A stretch of DNA of 64,000 bases from Firmicutes bacterium UBA5286 (GCA_002408465.1 DHSM01000004.1:1-64000); one strand, 5' to 3'. Shown: positions 35,417 to 44,517, counted from the stretch's first letter. Made by a program: numbers and translations. The notes: generated by a model from the letters alone, not told the origin.

Positions 35417-35430
35417 ATAGATAATCTATA
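35416..35430. promoter_or_regulatory. Candidate operator, perfect 15-bp palindrome
   Basis: TATAGAT-A-ATCTATA, starting at the last base of the -10 box and covering the likely transcription start of the exporter operon. The position suits a dimeric repressor of the MarR, PadR or TetR kind. No such gene is adjacent. Confidence 0.5.
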
Positions 35431-35446
35431 AGAGGAGGTTAAGATA

Positions 35447-37186
35447 ATGAAGTTTAAGCCTCTGCTGCGGCTGTTTCAATTAGTTCCCAAACTAAGGAAG
35501 TGGGTCTTTTTGGCCGGCATCCTCATGGTTCTGGAAGCGATATCGGCACCGGCAATGGGGGAATTAATCCGCCGGATGATAAACACCATCTTCTCGCCCG
35601 GCTCAGGCAATTACAGCGGGATAATCTTGGCGACAGTGATTCTGGTTGTGGCCATGAGCGCCATTGCTTGGATCAGAACCAGGGTTTTAGCTAGAATCTC
35701 TGAGCAGGGAGCGGGAGAAATGCGCAAACTGGCTGTGGGGAGCCTGCTGGAAATGCCTGTTTCCAGATTGGATTCCATCCACACCGGCGATCAGCTATCC
35801 CGCATGACTAATGACGCAGGCGTCATCCGCCACTATCTGTATTTTGAACTCTTTTGGCTTTTCAGCCTGCCCCTGGCCGGCATCCTGGGCCTGGCTTACC
35901 TCTTTTTTCTAGATTGGGTAATGACCCTGGCTACCCTCGGAATGATACCAATCCTGATATTGATCACTACCAAGTTTTCCGGGCCTGTGCAGAAAATCAG
36001 CGGAAAGCTTCAAGAAAACCTGGGCGTTGTCAACAACAGCACCCAGGATGCCTTAGGGGGAGCCGAGGTTGTCAAAGCCTTTAATCTTCAGGAAGAAATG
36101 GAACATCGGCACGACCAAGCTCTGGCCGCGACTGTGGCCAGCGGTATACGCCTGGCCAGGCAGCAAGCCTTTGTCCGCATGTGTTCAGTTGCTTCCGGAT
36201 TCCTTCCTTTCTTATTGCCCCTGGCTTTAGGCGGCTGGTTTGTAGTGAGCGGGCGCCTCAGCGCCGGCAGCGTCATCGCCTTTATTCAGATGCTCAACAG
36301 CGTCACCTATCCCATGTCCAGGCTGCCCATGGCTATGAGCGAACATCAAAAGGCTATGGCCGCTTTTGAAAGGATGTATGAGCTGATTGACGAGCCCCGG
36401 GAAAGGCAGGATGGCCAGGAATTCAGCAATGGCCAGGGAGTCGTGCTCCAGGCGGAAAACCTGGTCTTCGGCTACAATGCCGAACCCATCCTCAACGGAC
36501 TCAGCTTTGAACTGGGCCGGGGGGAAACCGTGGCCCTGGTTGGGCCCAGCGGCGCAGGCAAGTCCACGGTATTTAAAGTCCTCGTGGGATTCTACCCCGC
36601 CGACACGGGGCAAGTCCTCCTCTATGATCAGCCCCTGGAAAAATGGAAGCTGTCAGCCGCCCGCAGGCAAATGGCCATGGTCAGCCAGGACACCTTCTTG
36701 TTCCCCGGCACCATCGCCGAAAACATAGCCCTGGGCAATCCCAATGCAGACCGGAATGCAATCCAGACTGCGGCCATCCAGGCCAATGCCCATGATTTTA
36801 TCACCCAGCTTTCCGGGGGCTATGACCATGTTCTCGAAGAGAGGGGAACCAACCTCTCCGGAGGGCAGCGCCAGCGCATAAGCTTGGCCCGGGCCATTCT
36901 CCTGGATGCCCCCCTGCTCTTGCTGGACGAGGCCACCTCGGCCCTGGACACCGAATCGGAACGCCTGGTCCAGGATGCCTTGGACAAGATGGCTGCCAAC
37001 CGCACCACCCTGGTCATTGCCCACCGCCTCTCTACCATCCGCAACGCTGACAGGATTCTCGTCCTGGATGAGGGCAGGATTGTTGAAAGCGGCAAACACC
37101 AGGAGCTCCTGGACAAAGGCGGCCTCTACCGCCAGCTCTATCTCCGGCAGCTGAGCGCCGAAACGGAAACAGGAGGTGTCGCCTGA
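35447..37186 (+). CDS. ABC exporter half-transporter, subunit 1
   Basis: 579 residues: a six-helix type IV exporter membrane domain (about 1-310) and a nucleotide-binding domain with Walker A GPSGAGKST near 365-373, signature LSGGQRQRISLARAI near 470, and Walker B LLLLDEATSALD. Paired with the next gene as a heterodimer of the BmrCD/LmrCD type, which often exports drugs, peptides or lipids. The last base of its TGA is the first base of the next ATG. Preceded by a strong promoter and a palindrome. Confidence 0.93.
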   Translation: MKFKPLLRLFQLVPKLRKWVFLAGILMVLEAISAPAMGELIRRMINTIFSPGSGNYSGIILATVILVVAMSAIAWIRTRVLARISEQGAGEMRKLAVGSLLEMPVSRLDSIHTGDQLSRMTNDAGVIRHYLYFELFWLFSLPLAGILGLAYLFFLDWVMTLATLGMIPILILITTKFSGPVQKISGKLQENLGVVNNSTQDALGGAEVVKAFNLQEEMEHRHDQALAATVASGIRLARQQAFVRMCSVASGFLPFLLPLALGGWFVVSGRLSAGSVIAFIQMLNSVTYPMSRLPMAMSEHQKAMAAFERMYELIDEPRERQDGQEFSNGQGVVLQAENLVFGYNAEPILNGLSFELGRGETVALVGPSGAGKSTVFKVLVGFYPADTGQVLLYDQPLEKWKLSAARRQMAMVSQDTFLFPGTIAENIALGNPNADRNAIQTAAIQANAHDFITQLSGGYDHVLEERGTNLSGGQRQRISLARAILLDAPLLLLDEATSALDTESERLVQDALDKMAANRTTLVIAHRLSTIRNADRILVLDEGRIVESGKHQELLDKGGLYRQLYLRQLSAETETGGVA

Positions 37187-38925
37187 TGTTTAAAACCTTG
37201 AAAAGACTGATGGCTATGGTCAAAAACAAAGGCCGTTATCTTGCAGGTTTAGTCATAATCTCTGTCGTTTCTGCCAGCACCAATGTTATAATGGCCTTTG
37301 CCCTTAAATTGTTTATCCGGGCTGCCCAATCCCGAGACATGCAGATTCTCTATAGGAGCATCGCCTTTATGGCCGGCGGACTGTTCTTATTGTTAGTGTT
37401 GATGCCTCTGGGCTACTGGCTCTACGAAACTTCTGTGGTAGGCGGCACTGCCAATATGCGTTCCCTGGTGTTTAAAGGCGTCCTGCGCATTAAGACGTCC
37501 TGGCTTGACGCCAGGCACAGCGGCGATCTGACCTCCCGGGCCACTAACGATATCCAGGTTGCCGAAAAGGCCTACAGCCAAAACTTGGTCCAGCTGGTGG
37601 AACTGCTGATGGAAGGCATTGCCTCCACTGTCGTCATGTTCATAGCCGACTGGAAGCTGGCCCTGCCCCTAGTTTTCTTAGGCTTAGTCAGTGTCTGGAT
37701 TAACCGCAGGCTGGCGCGGCCCATGGAACGGGCCGCAAATGCCGTGCAAAAAGCCCTAGGCGTCGTCACCGAACGGATTTCCGACATCGCCAACGGCAAT
37801 CAGATTATCCGCTTGTTTAACAGCCGCCCGACGATAGAAGCTAAATTCCAAGAGCAAAACCAGGATGCCGTGGCAAAAGGGCTGACCCGCACCAAGTATG
37901 CAGCCAGAGTCAACTGCTTTAGCACCCTCGCCGGATATTTCTCCTTCCTCATCTTCGCCATGGTTGGCGGCTGGCTGGTCATCAAGGGCTGGTATGATAT
38001 GGGCACCATCATGCTCTTTACCCAGCTGCAAAATGGCGTCAGAAACATGTTCGCCGCCATGGGCCACTATATCACCGATCTCCAGACCTCCCTGGCCGGA
38101 GGACGAAGAGTGCTGGAAATTCTCGATGCCCCCAAAGAGCCGGAACGCATTGCATTGCCGGCAGCGCCCGCAGCAAATTCTGCAGCTGTCAACTTGGATG
38201 CCGTAACCTTTGCCTATAACGGCGGCGAGCCCGCCCTGGAAAATGTCTCTCTGCAGGTGCAGCCGGGAGAAACTGTCGCCCTAGTAGGCCCCAGCGGCGG
38301 CGGCAAAAGCACCCTGTTCAAACTGCTGCTGGGTTACTATCTCCCTGAGGCTGGAGCCATCTCCGTCCTGGGCCGGGGGCTGAACCAGTACACCCTCCGG
38401 GAACTGCGGGAGCAAATTGCTTACGTGCCCCAGATCTCTTACCTCTTCAGCGGCACAATTGCCGAGAATATCAGCTTCGGCAAGCCCGGCGCCAGCAAGG
38501 AGGAAATTGAAGTTGCAGCCAAGGCTGCTTACGCCCATGATTTTATCAGCCAGCTGCCACAGGGCTATGAAACCCTGGTAGGGGAACGGGGCAGCCATCT
38601 CTCTGGCGGCCAGCGCCAGCGCATTGCCATTGCCCGAGCCATCCTCCGGAATGCCCCCCTGCTCCTTCTGGATGAAGCAACCTCGTCCTTGGACACCGAA
38701 TCCGAAGAACAGGTCCAGCTTGCCCTCAGCCGGCTGATGGAAGGCAGAACCACCCTGGTCATCGCTCATCGCCTGGCAACCGTGCAAAATGCCAGCCGCA
38801 TCCTGGTCATTGCCGAAGGCAGACTGGCGGAAGAGGGCTCCCATCAAGAGCTCCTGGAAGCAAAGGGAATTTATCGCCACCTCTATGACATGCAATTTGA
38901 AGAAGACCTGCAGAGCGCAGGCTAA
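37186..38925 (+). CDS. ABC exporter half-transporter, subunit 2
   Basis: 579 residues with the same plan as subunit 1: six helices, then Walker A GPSGGGKST near 368, signature LSGGQRQRIAIARAI near 470, and Walker B LLLLDEATSSLD. Both nucleotide sites keep the Walker B glutamate, so no degenerate site is apparent. TGATG overlap with subunit 1 suggests coupled translation. A strong terminator follows. Confidence 0.93.
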   Translation: MFKTLKRLMAMVKNKGRYLAGLVIISVVSASTNVIMAFALKLFIRAAQSRDMQILYRSIAFMAGGLFLLLVLMPLGYWLYETSVVGGTANMRSLVFKGVLRIKTSWLDARHSGDLTSRATNDIQVAEKAYSQNLVQLVELLMEGIASTVVMFIADWKLALPLVFLGLVSVWINRRLARPMERAANAVQKALGVVTERISDIANGNQIIRLFNSRPTIEAKFQEQNQDAVAKGLTRTKYAARVNCFSTLAGYFSFLIFAMVGGWLVIKGWYDMGTIMLFTQLQNGVRNMFAAMGHYITDLQTSLAGGRRVLEILDAPKEPERIALPAAPAANSAAVNLDAVTFAYNGGEPALENVSLQVQPGETVALVGPSGGGKSTLFKLLLGYYLPEAGAISVLGRGLNQYTLRELREQIAYVPQISYLFSGTIAENISFGKPGASKEEIEVAAKAAYAHDFISQLPQGYETLVGERGSHLSGGQRQRIAIARAILRNAPLLLLDEATSSLDTESEEQVQLALSRLMEGRTTLVIAHRLATVQNASRILVIAEGRLAEEGSHQELLEAKGIYRHLYDMQFEEDLQSAG

Positions 38926-38940
38926 ATATAGGTTTCTAAG

Positions 38941-38978
38941 GTAGGACCCGCGGCAGCTGCTGTGGGTCTTACTTTTCA
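38941..38978 (+). terminator. Terminator of the ABC exporter operon
   Basis: GTAGGACCC...GGGTCTTAC stem extended by an inner GGCAGCTGCT palindrome, then TTTT. Confidence 0.8.
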
Positions 38979-39048
38979 TTCTTAACAAGGACCTTTCCTG
39001 TGGCAGAGAACCTGCGGTTTAGTGTATACTCTAGATTGAGGTGAAACT

Positions 39049-39654
39049 ATGGAACCTTTAATCCTGAAATACGGCAATATCATCCTTCGGGACCGCATCC
39101 CGGCAGACCTGGCAGATTACCGGCGCTGGCTGAGCACCGAGACTGCCTGGCTGGATTGGGATGCCCCCTGGGAAGGCAATGATCCCCAATTCAATAACAA
39201 ATATTTGGAACGTCTGGAGCAGCGGTTGCGCCAGCCCTTGCCGACAATCCGCCCGACTCTTGAAATCTGTCATGCCGACGGCGCTCATATCGGCCTGGTC
39301 AACGCCTACCATATCGATGGGGACAGAGAAAGGCTGGCGGTGGGAATCGGCCTCAGGGAAAGCAGCTACTGGGGCAAAGGACTGGGCAGCCAGGCCTTTC
39401 TCCTATGGCTGGGTTATCAGTTTTCAGCCACGGGCAGAGAGCGGATTTACTGCCAGACCTGGTCGGGCAATACCCGCATGGTCAAACTGGCTACAAAATC
39501 CCATTTCAGCGAATGTGAGCGCATCAGGAACTTACATGCAATCCAGGGCCAGCGCTATGATGCTCTGACCTTTGTCCTCAGCCAGGCAGTCTTTTGGGCA
39601 ATGCACCCGGAACTGCAGCTGGGGAAAATATATAATATGCAAGGTGGACTGTAA
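39049..39654 (+). CDS. GNAT-family acetyltransferase
   Basis: 201 residues. N-terminal strand LRDRIPADLADYRRWL, then the acetyl-CoA-binding region VGIGLRESSYWGKGLGSQAF near 99-118, as in RimJ/RimL-type acetyltransferases. GAGGTGAAACT precedes the ATG. It is immediately followed, without gap, by a PAP2 phosphatase gene. Substrate unknown. Confidence 0.8.
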   Translation: MEPLILKYGNIILRDRIPADLADYRRWLSTETAWLDWDAPWEGNDPQFNNKYLERLEQRLRQPLPTIRPTLEICHADGAHIGLVNAYHIDGDRERLAVGIGLRESSYWGKGLGSQAFLLWLGYQFSATGRERIYCQTWSGNTRMVKLATKSHFSECERIRNLHAIQGQRYDALTFVLSQAVFWAMHPELQLGKIYNMQGGL

Positions 39655-40329
39655 ATGAACAAAATCCGGCAGTTTATCCTCAACCAGCCTAATCTGGCCT
39701 TAATTATTTTAGCGGCGGTATACGCAATCGTCACTGCCCTCTATCCCTTGTTTAACATGCCCCGGGCAACCACATATTGTTTGAGCACAGTCCTGGATGA
39801 CCGCATTGGCTTCTCCCCTGTATGGATCATCCCCTATGTCATCTGGTATATCTTTCTCCCCTCTGTAGCTCTATTCCTCATGTTCAAAGACAAGAAACAA
39901 TGCGGGGTCACTTTACTGACCATGATTCTGGGGCTGCTCCTCAGTTATCTGACTTATTCCTTTTTCCAGACCACCGTCCCCCGGCCAACCGTCCCTGGCA
40001 ACGACCTCTTCTCCCGGCTGGTGCGGCAGATTTATCATATAGATCAGCCTTACAATGCCTTTCCCAGCATTCATGTCCTGGTTACTTACGCATTGATGCT
40101 GGGCGCAGCCAAAGCCCAGGACATTCAAAAAGCCGCCAAGGCGGCAGTATGGGCCGTGGGCTGGGCAATCATCCTGTCCACGGTATTTGTCAAGCAGCAT
40201 GTGGTGGCAGACATCCTGGGCGGTATAATCGCAGCTCAGCTTATTCATGGGCTAATGAGCAGATTCTTGACTAGGGAACTGTTCTCTCTGTCTCAAACCA
40301 CTTGCAAGAGAGTCAGCGATGAATTATAA
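39655..40329 (+). CDS. PAP2-family phosphatase, integral membrane
   Basis: 224 residues with about five to six membrane helices. The PAP2 motifs are visible: TVPRPTVPG (first motif region), NAFPSIHV with Ser-x-His (second), and FVKQHVVADILGG with His and Asp (third). Such enzymes dephosphorylate lipid phosphates or transfer phospho-head groups at the membrane. The ATG follows the acetyltransferase TAA directly. Its 3' end overlaps the start of a truncated HAD gene by 11 bp. Confidence 0.85.
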   Translation: MNKIRQFILNQPNLALIILAAVYAIVTALYPLFNMPRATTYCLSTVLDDRIGFSPVWIIPYVIWYIFLPSVALFLMFKDKKQCGVTLLTMILGLLLSYLTYSFFQTTVPRPTVPGNDLFSRLVRQIYHIDQPYNAFPSIHVLVTYALMLGAAKAQDIQKAAKAAVWAVGWAIILSTVFVKQHVVADILGGIIAAQLIHGLMSRFLTRELFSLSQTTCKRVSDEL

Positions 40330-40375
40330 AGCTGTTTTCTTTGACAGCGATGGAACCTTAACTTATGCACCTTGA
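40319..40375 (+). pseudogene. Truncated HAD-family hydrolase gene (N-terminus only)
   Basis: From an ATG inside the end of the PAP2 gene the frame reads MNYKAVFFDSDGTLTYAP and stops. This is the exact N-terminal HAD motif DxDGTLT that carries the nucleophilic Asp. Nothing further of a HAD protein is visible before topB begins on the other strand. The overlap with the PAP2 gene indicates a former third gene of the operon, cut by a deletion or rearrangement. Confidence 0.65.
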
Positions 40376-40428
40376 AAAAACTCATTGGCACAACTAAACT
40401 ATTGAAGTTTATAAGTATCCCTGAAAAA

Positions 40429-42486
40429 CTAAAACTCAAATTCCACCTTGCCGCCCTTGAGAATGAGGCTGGCGCTGAACTTAGTTCCCTTTTTGGAGAC
40501 GAACCCCCTGAGTTTGGGGGTTTTCCCTTTTGTCAGCAGCTGTTTGGCCTGGTTAGCGGTGATGCGCTTTTTGGCGATGGTCTTCCAAATGGTAAATTTG
40601 CACCCACCGTCCTTGGGTTTCCAATTGCTGCAACCGTAGGCCCGTTTGCCTTCAATCACAGCGCCGCCGCACTGAGGGCATTCGCCTAAGGGCTCCTGAA
40701 CCGGTCTTACGATTTCTTTAACCTCGCTGGCAGCTACCTCCGCAACCAAGGCACCGACCATCTCTGCCACATCCTCCATAAAAGCCCTGGAGTCTTCTCT
40801 GCCCAGCTCCATTTCCGCCAGACGCCTTTCCCATTCTCCTGTCAGTTCAGGGGAGACGAGGGCAGGGAGAGTAATCAAACCAATGAGCTGCTCTCCCTTG
40901 GCTGTGGGGTACAGGCTCTTGCCCTCCACCCCGATATATTCCACCTGTTTCAGGCGCTCGATGATTGCGGCCCGGGTGGCAGGGGTGCCCAGGCCAGAGT
41001 CCTTCATAGCCTCCCGCAGTTCTTCCTCCTCCACCATCTTTCCAGCGCCTTCCATGGCAGCAAGCAGAGTGCCCTCGGTATAGCGGGCGAGGGGCTTTGT
41101 TTCGTCCTGCTTCACCTGAACATCCACAGTCTTAACAGGGTCCCCTTGCGAAAGAACAGGCAGCAACTGTTCATTGCCCACCCCTTCCACCTGACGCCAG
41201 CCGGGGCTGACCAGTTCCCTGCCCTTAGATTCAAAGTCTTCACCCTCCACCCGGGTGATAACCCGAGTCTCTTTCCACTGACAATCGGGATAGAAGGCGG
41301 CAATAAAACGCCGGGCGACCAGGTCATAGATCATGGCCTCATCTCCCCTAAGTGAGCCGGCGCTCTTTTCGGTAGGAATGATGGCATGATGATCCCGAAC
41401 CCGGGCTGGATTGAGGACCCGGCCAGTGAGGCGGGGGGGGGTTGGCAAAAGGGAAGCAATGTATTCACTATATCCCCCCTTGGCCAGAGCCTCCAGTCGA
41501 TTGGCAAAACTAGGGGTTAGATCAGGGGTCAAATAGCGGGAATTAGTGCGAGGGTAGGTTATCAGCTTGTGGCGCTCATATAAATTTTGTGCTGTGGATA
41601 AGGTCCGGGCAGCGGAAAATCCCCAGCGCCTGTTGGCCTCCCGCTGCAGGCTGGTCAGGTCCCAGAGCAGAGGCGGCGCTTCCTGGCGGGGCTTTACCTG
41701 GCACTCGGCAATAATTCCTTGTTTGCCTGACACTTTGGCCTTAATTCCCTCGGCTTCCCCTGGGCTCCAGAGCCGGTTCTCCTTGCCCCGAAACCAGCGC
41801 CCGGGAAAGCTGCCGGAAGAGGCCGCAAATTCAGCGGTTACAACCCAAAAAACCCGGGGTTGGAAGTCCCTGATCTCCCGTTCCCGGTTGACAAGCATGG
41901 CCAGGGTGGGGGTCTGAACCCGGCCCACCGAAAGCAGTTCCTTGTGCTTGACGGTAAAGGCCCGGGTGGCGTTGATGCCCACAAGCCAGTCGCCCTGGGA
42001 GCGGCAGCGGGCGGCGGCTGCCAGATTGGCATACTCCTGTCCCTTCCGGAGCTGGGCAAACCCCGCCCTGATGGCGGCAGCGGTCAGAGAAGATATCCAG
42101 AGCCGCTGAACGGGACCAGTGTAGCCAGCCAGCTGGCAGATATAGCGGAAAATAAGTTCCCCCTCCCGCCCGGCATCACAGGCGTTGATGGTCAAGGGAG
42201 CCTGCTTTAGCAATGTTGCCAGCATAGAGAACTGTTTTGCCTGGTGGGGAATGACCTTGAGGCCAAACTGGCCAGGAATAATGGGCAGAGACTTGAGGCT
42301 CCAACGCTTCCAGGCGGGGTCATAATCCTCCGGTTCCTTGAGGGTGACAATATGACCTATAGCGTTGGCCAATCTATAATCACGGCTCTCCCAATACCCA
42401 CCTGCATACCTGGCAAATCCCCCAAGGGCCCGGGCAATATCTGCCGCCATTGCAGGTTTTTCGGCAATAATTAAGGGTTTTGTCAT
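40429..42486 (-). CDS. topB: DNA topoisomerase III
   Basis: 685 residues from the ATG at 42486 (AAGGAGGG just upstream). Type IA topoisomerase, which relaxes and decatenates DNA through a 5'-phosphotyrosine. The toprim motif is ACDAGREGELIFRY, the active-site Tyr near residue 311 is in ITYPRTNSRYLTPD, and VGRVQTPTLAM is typical. The C-terminal domain has one CPQCGG...CSNW zinc-ribbon-like motif and ends with a short domain found in TopB of Bacillota (FTIWKTIAKKRIT). It sits at a strand switch between gene remnants, convergent to the PAP2/HAD end. Confidence 0.95.
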   Translation of the reverse strand: MTKPLIIAEKPAMAADIARALGGFARYAGGYWESRDYRLANAIGHIVTLKEPEDYDPAWKRWSLKSLPIIPGQFGLKVIPHQAKQFSMLATLLKQAPLTINACDAGREGELIFRYICQLAGYTGPVQRLWISSLTAAAIRAGFAQLRKGQEYANLAAAARCRSQGDWLVGINATRAFTVKHKELLSVGRVQTPTLAMLVNREREIRDFQPRVFWVVTAEFAASSGSFPGRWFRGKENRLWSPGEAEGIKAKVSGKQGIIAECQVKPRQEAPPLLWDLTSLQREANRRWGFSAARTLSTAQNLYERHKLITYPRTNSRYLTPDLTPSFANRLEALAKGGYSEYIASLLPTPPRLTGRVLNPARVRDHHAIIPTEKSAGSLRGDEAMIYDLVARRFIAAFYPDCQWKETRVITRVEGEDFESKGRELVSPGWRQVEGVGNEQLLPVLSQGDPVKTVDVQVKQDETKPLARYTEGTLLAAMEGAGKMVEEEELREAMKDSGLGTPATRAAIIERLKQVEYIGVEGKSLYPTAKGEQLIGLITLPALVSPELTGEWERRLAEMELGREDSRAFMEDVAEMVGALVAEVAASEVKEIVRPVQEPLGECPQCGGAVIEGKRAYGCSNWKPKDGGCKFTIWKTIAKKRITANQAKQLLTKGKTPKLRGFVSKKGTKFSASLILKGGKVEFEF

Positions 42487-42537
42487 CACTTTTCCCTCCT
42501 TATTGCAATACACCAGGCCTGAACCCCAGAAAAGGCA

Positions 42538-42570
42538 GGGACGGTTTCGTGATATAAAAACCTCCGTCCC
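42538..42570. repeat. Palindrome related to the dispersed GGGAC repeat
   Basis: GGGACGG...CCGTCCC around an AT-rich centre, in the gap upstream of topB. Similar in arms to the copies at 33038 and 61017. Confidence 0.4.
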
Positions 42571-42583
42571 CAGAGTATCATGC

Positions 42584-42685
42584 TCAAATTATCTCTATGG
42601 TCGGCTTGCTAATTACAACATCAAGATGAATCGGGGCGTCATTGGCAATGATGCACATATGGCCATAGCCAATACCGAAGTGACA
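42584..42685 (-). pseudogene. C-terminal remnant of an aminopeptidase-like (M29/DHP dioxygenase-like) gene
   Basis: The minus strand reads CHFGIGYGHMCIIANDAPIH then LDVVISKPTIEII and a TGA. The G-x-x-H-x-x-x-G...N-A-P-I-H-L-D...P-T-I-E pattern resembles the metal-binding C-terminus of M29 aminopeptidases and related dioxygenases. No upstream part of such a gene is present. Family name is a judgement by eye. Confidence 0.4.
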
Positions 42686-42775
42686 GGTACTGTAGGTCTA
42701 CTTCAACTAACAGGTGAACATGGTCTGGCATCGTTTCCAACCCCAATTTTAGGGTTATTGCCCGATGGGCCTTGA
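42686..42775 (-). pseudogene. Remnant of an IS200/IS605-type transposase (TnpA)
   Basis: The minus strand reads LKLGLETMPDHVHLLVEVD, an almost exact match to the HUH segment of Y1 transposases (M-P-D-H-V-H-L-L-V-E-V-D-P). Only about 30 codons survive; the catalytic Tyr region is absent. The open frame runs on into the aminopeptidase remnant, marking a fusion point. The topB-GNAT gap (42514-42799) holds this, the remnant above and a palindrome. Confidence 0.55.
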
Positions 42776-42799
42776 ATCCCCATAGCTAAAGCCTGGGGT

Positions 42800-43228
42800 T
42801 TACGTCCTGTTTCGGTAAAACTTGATTTGTTCCGGTGACAAATACTTTCTGAATACCATGCCATGGGATTTGAACATCCCGAACCTTGCATAATATGGCT
42901 GCATTTCTGCATCACAGGTTAAGTCTATACATGGGATATCCTTTAGTTCAGCAAGAAGCTTTGTTAGAAGCTCCGTCCCGATTCCCTGATTTTGGTACTC
43001 CGGCAAGACTTCAAGCATGGGAATAAAGGCAAAGTGAACACCGTCAGACAATGAATTTACGAATCCGGCGACCCTGTTTTTTTTAGTGTCCAGGGAAAGG
43101 ATAAAGCGGTAACTATGCTCCAGAACATGTTTCATCTCCTCACCGCTTAGAGGACAGCTCCAGCCGACGCAAAAATGTGACAACATATCTGGAGTTATGC
43201 CAAATAAGTCGGATTGATAATTTATCAT
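42800..43228 (-). CDS. GNAT-family acetyltransferase
   Basis: 142 residues. The acetyl-CoA motif VLPEYQNQGIGTELLTKLL is near 75-93, followed by LTCDAEMQPYYARFGMF, a typical GNAT C-terminus. GGAGGAAGATAA precedes the ATG. Monocistronic by position. Substrate unknown. Confidence 0.85.
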   Translation of the reverse strand: MINYQSDLFGITPDMLSHFCVGWSCPLSGEEMKHVLEHSYRFILSLDTKKNRVAGFVNSLSDGVHFAFIPMLEVLPEYQNQGIGTELLTKLLAELKDIPCIDLTCDAEMQPYYARFGMFKSHGMVFRKYLSPEQIKFYRNRT

Positions 43229-43263
43229 TTATCTTCCTCCAATTCCCTAGGAATCAACAGTAT

Positions 43264-44436
43264 TTATTCTGCCTGGGGCAGCGTCGATTCTAATAGACCT
43301 TCATTCTTCTCCCCTCGGGGTGGCGGGGGACCGATGAACTGATAGTAATCGCATTCGATCCTGCCGTTATAGAGCTTGCGCTTTTTGTCTGCCTTGCGGC
43401 CGTAATATTTTTCAAATTCCGCCTCGCTGGTGATGACATAGATTGACCAGGTGTCCCAGGGGGCAAAGACTTTGCCCATTTCTCTGTATAGCCCAAGAGT
43501 GGGGCCCTCAAGCCTTTCCCCGTAAGGGGGATTGGTGATGAGGCAGCCGTATTTCACTGAGGAACGCACCTGGGCCAGTTCCCGGCGCTGAAAGTGGATT
43601 TTGTCTGCCACCCCTGCGTTGTCGGCATTTTGGCGGGCAGTGGCAATGATTCTCTCATCAATGTCTGAACCCTGGAGCTTAAGGAGATTGTCTTCAATGG
43701 CCCCGCTGGCCTCATTTCTGGCCTCCTGCCACATTGCTCTTCCCAGTTCCGGCCAGTCCTCAGCGGCAAAGCGGCGGGTTAGACCCGGAGCGATATTATC
43801 TCCAATCAAAGCCGCTTCAATTAAAATAGTCCCCGACCCGCATAAGGGGTCCAGGAGCAGGCGCTGAGGCTGCCAGTGGCTGAGTTGGACCAAAGCTGCA
43901 GCCAGGGTTTCCTTAATGGGCGCCTGTCCCGCCTCCACCCTGTAACCCCGTTTGTGCAAGCCGGCGCCGCTGGTATCAATGGTCAGGGTAGCCCTGTCTT
44001 TGAGGAGGGCAACCTGAATGGAATAGCGAGGACCCGTTTCCTGAAACCACTGAGCCTTATATCTCTGTTTCAGCCGCTCCACCACTGCCTTTTTGACGAT
44101 GGCCTGGCAGTCGGGAACGCTGTGCAGCTGAGACTTTATCGATTTTCCCTGAACAGGGAACTCTCCATCTTCAGGAATCCAGTCCTCCCAAGGCAGGGCC
44201 TTGGTTCCCTCGAAAAGTTCATCAAAGCTCCTGGCTGCAAATTCTCCCAGCAGCAGCTGCACCCTGTCGGCAGAACGCAGCCAGAGATTGGTCTTTGGAA
44301 TAGCAGCCAGGTCGGCAGCAAAAAGCACCCGGCCGTTTTCCACCTCCAGGTCAGTATAGCCCAGATTCCTCAGTTCCCGGGCCACCACTGCCTCCAAGCC
44401 AAAGGCGGCAGTTGCGATGAGCCGTATTTCCCCCAT
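43264..44436 (-). CDS. THUMP-domain RNA methyltransferase (YpsC/RlmL-N type)
   Basis: 390 residues from an ATG at 44436 with AAGGGG nine bases upstream; a GTG nine bases earlier is also in frame. The N-terminal THUMP region (about 45-160) binds RNA. The class I methyltransferase domain has the AdoMet motif LLDPLCGSGTILIEAA and the catalytic TNPPYGERL, as in N2-guanine methyltransferases. Homologues modify 23S rRNA; the exact site is not deducible here. Confidence 0.9.
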   Translation of the reverse strand: MGEIRLIATAAFGLEAVVARELRNLGYTDLEVENGRVLFAADLAAIPKTNLWLRSADRVQLLLGEFAARSFDELFEGTKALPWEDWIPEDGEFPVQGKSIKSQLHSVPDCQAIVKKAVVERLKQRYKAQWFQETGPRYSIQVALLKDRATLTIDTSGAGLHKRGYRVEAGQAPIKETLAAALVQLSHWQPQRLLLDPLCGSGTILIEAALIGDNIAPGLTRRFAAEDWPELGRAMWQEARNEASGAIEDNLLKLQGSDIDERIIATARQNADNAGVADKIHFQRRELAQVRSSVKYGCLITNPPYGERLEGPTLGLYREMGKVFAPWDTWSIYVITSEAEFEKYYGRKADKKRKLYNGRIECDYYQFIGPPPPRGEKNEGLLESTLPQAE

Positions 44437-44483
44437 TTCCCTCACCCCTTCAGTTGCTTGTTTTCGCTCCCTTTTATCCTGCC

Positions 44484-44510
44484 CAAAAAAAAGGGGCCAG
44501 CACTGGCCCG
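44484..44510 (-). terminator. Terminator of the zinc-ribbon membrane protein gene
   Basis: Minus strand GGGCCAG-TG-CTGGCCCC followed by eight T. Confidence 0.8.
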
Positions 44511-44517
44511 CACAAAT

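Noticed and set aside
35447..38925. Degenerate nucleotide site in the heterodimeric exporter
   Set aside because: Both subunits keep Walker A, LSGGQ and the Walker B Glu, so the common asymmetric-site pattern is not present.
40372..40689. 105-codon plus-strand frame after the HAD stump
   Set aside because: Mostly antisense to topB; only its first few codons are outside, and it does not continue the HAD protein.
42686..42775. Intact insertion sequence at the transposase motif
   Set aside because: Only about 30 codons of the transposase remain, and no terminal hairpins or target duplication could be seen.
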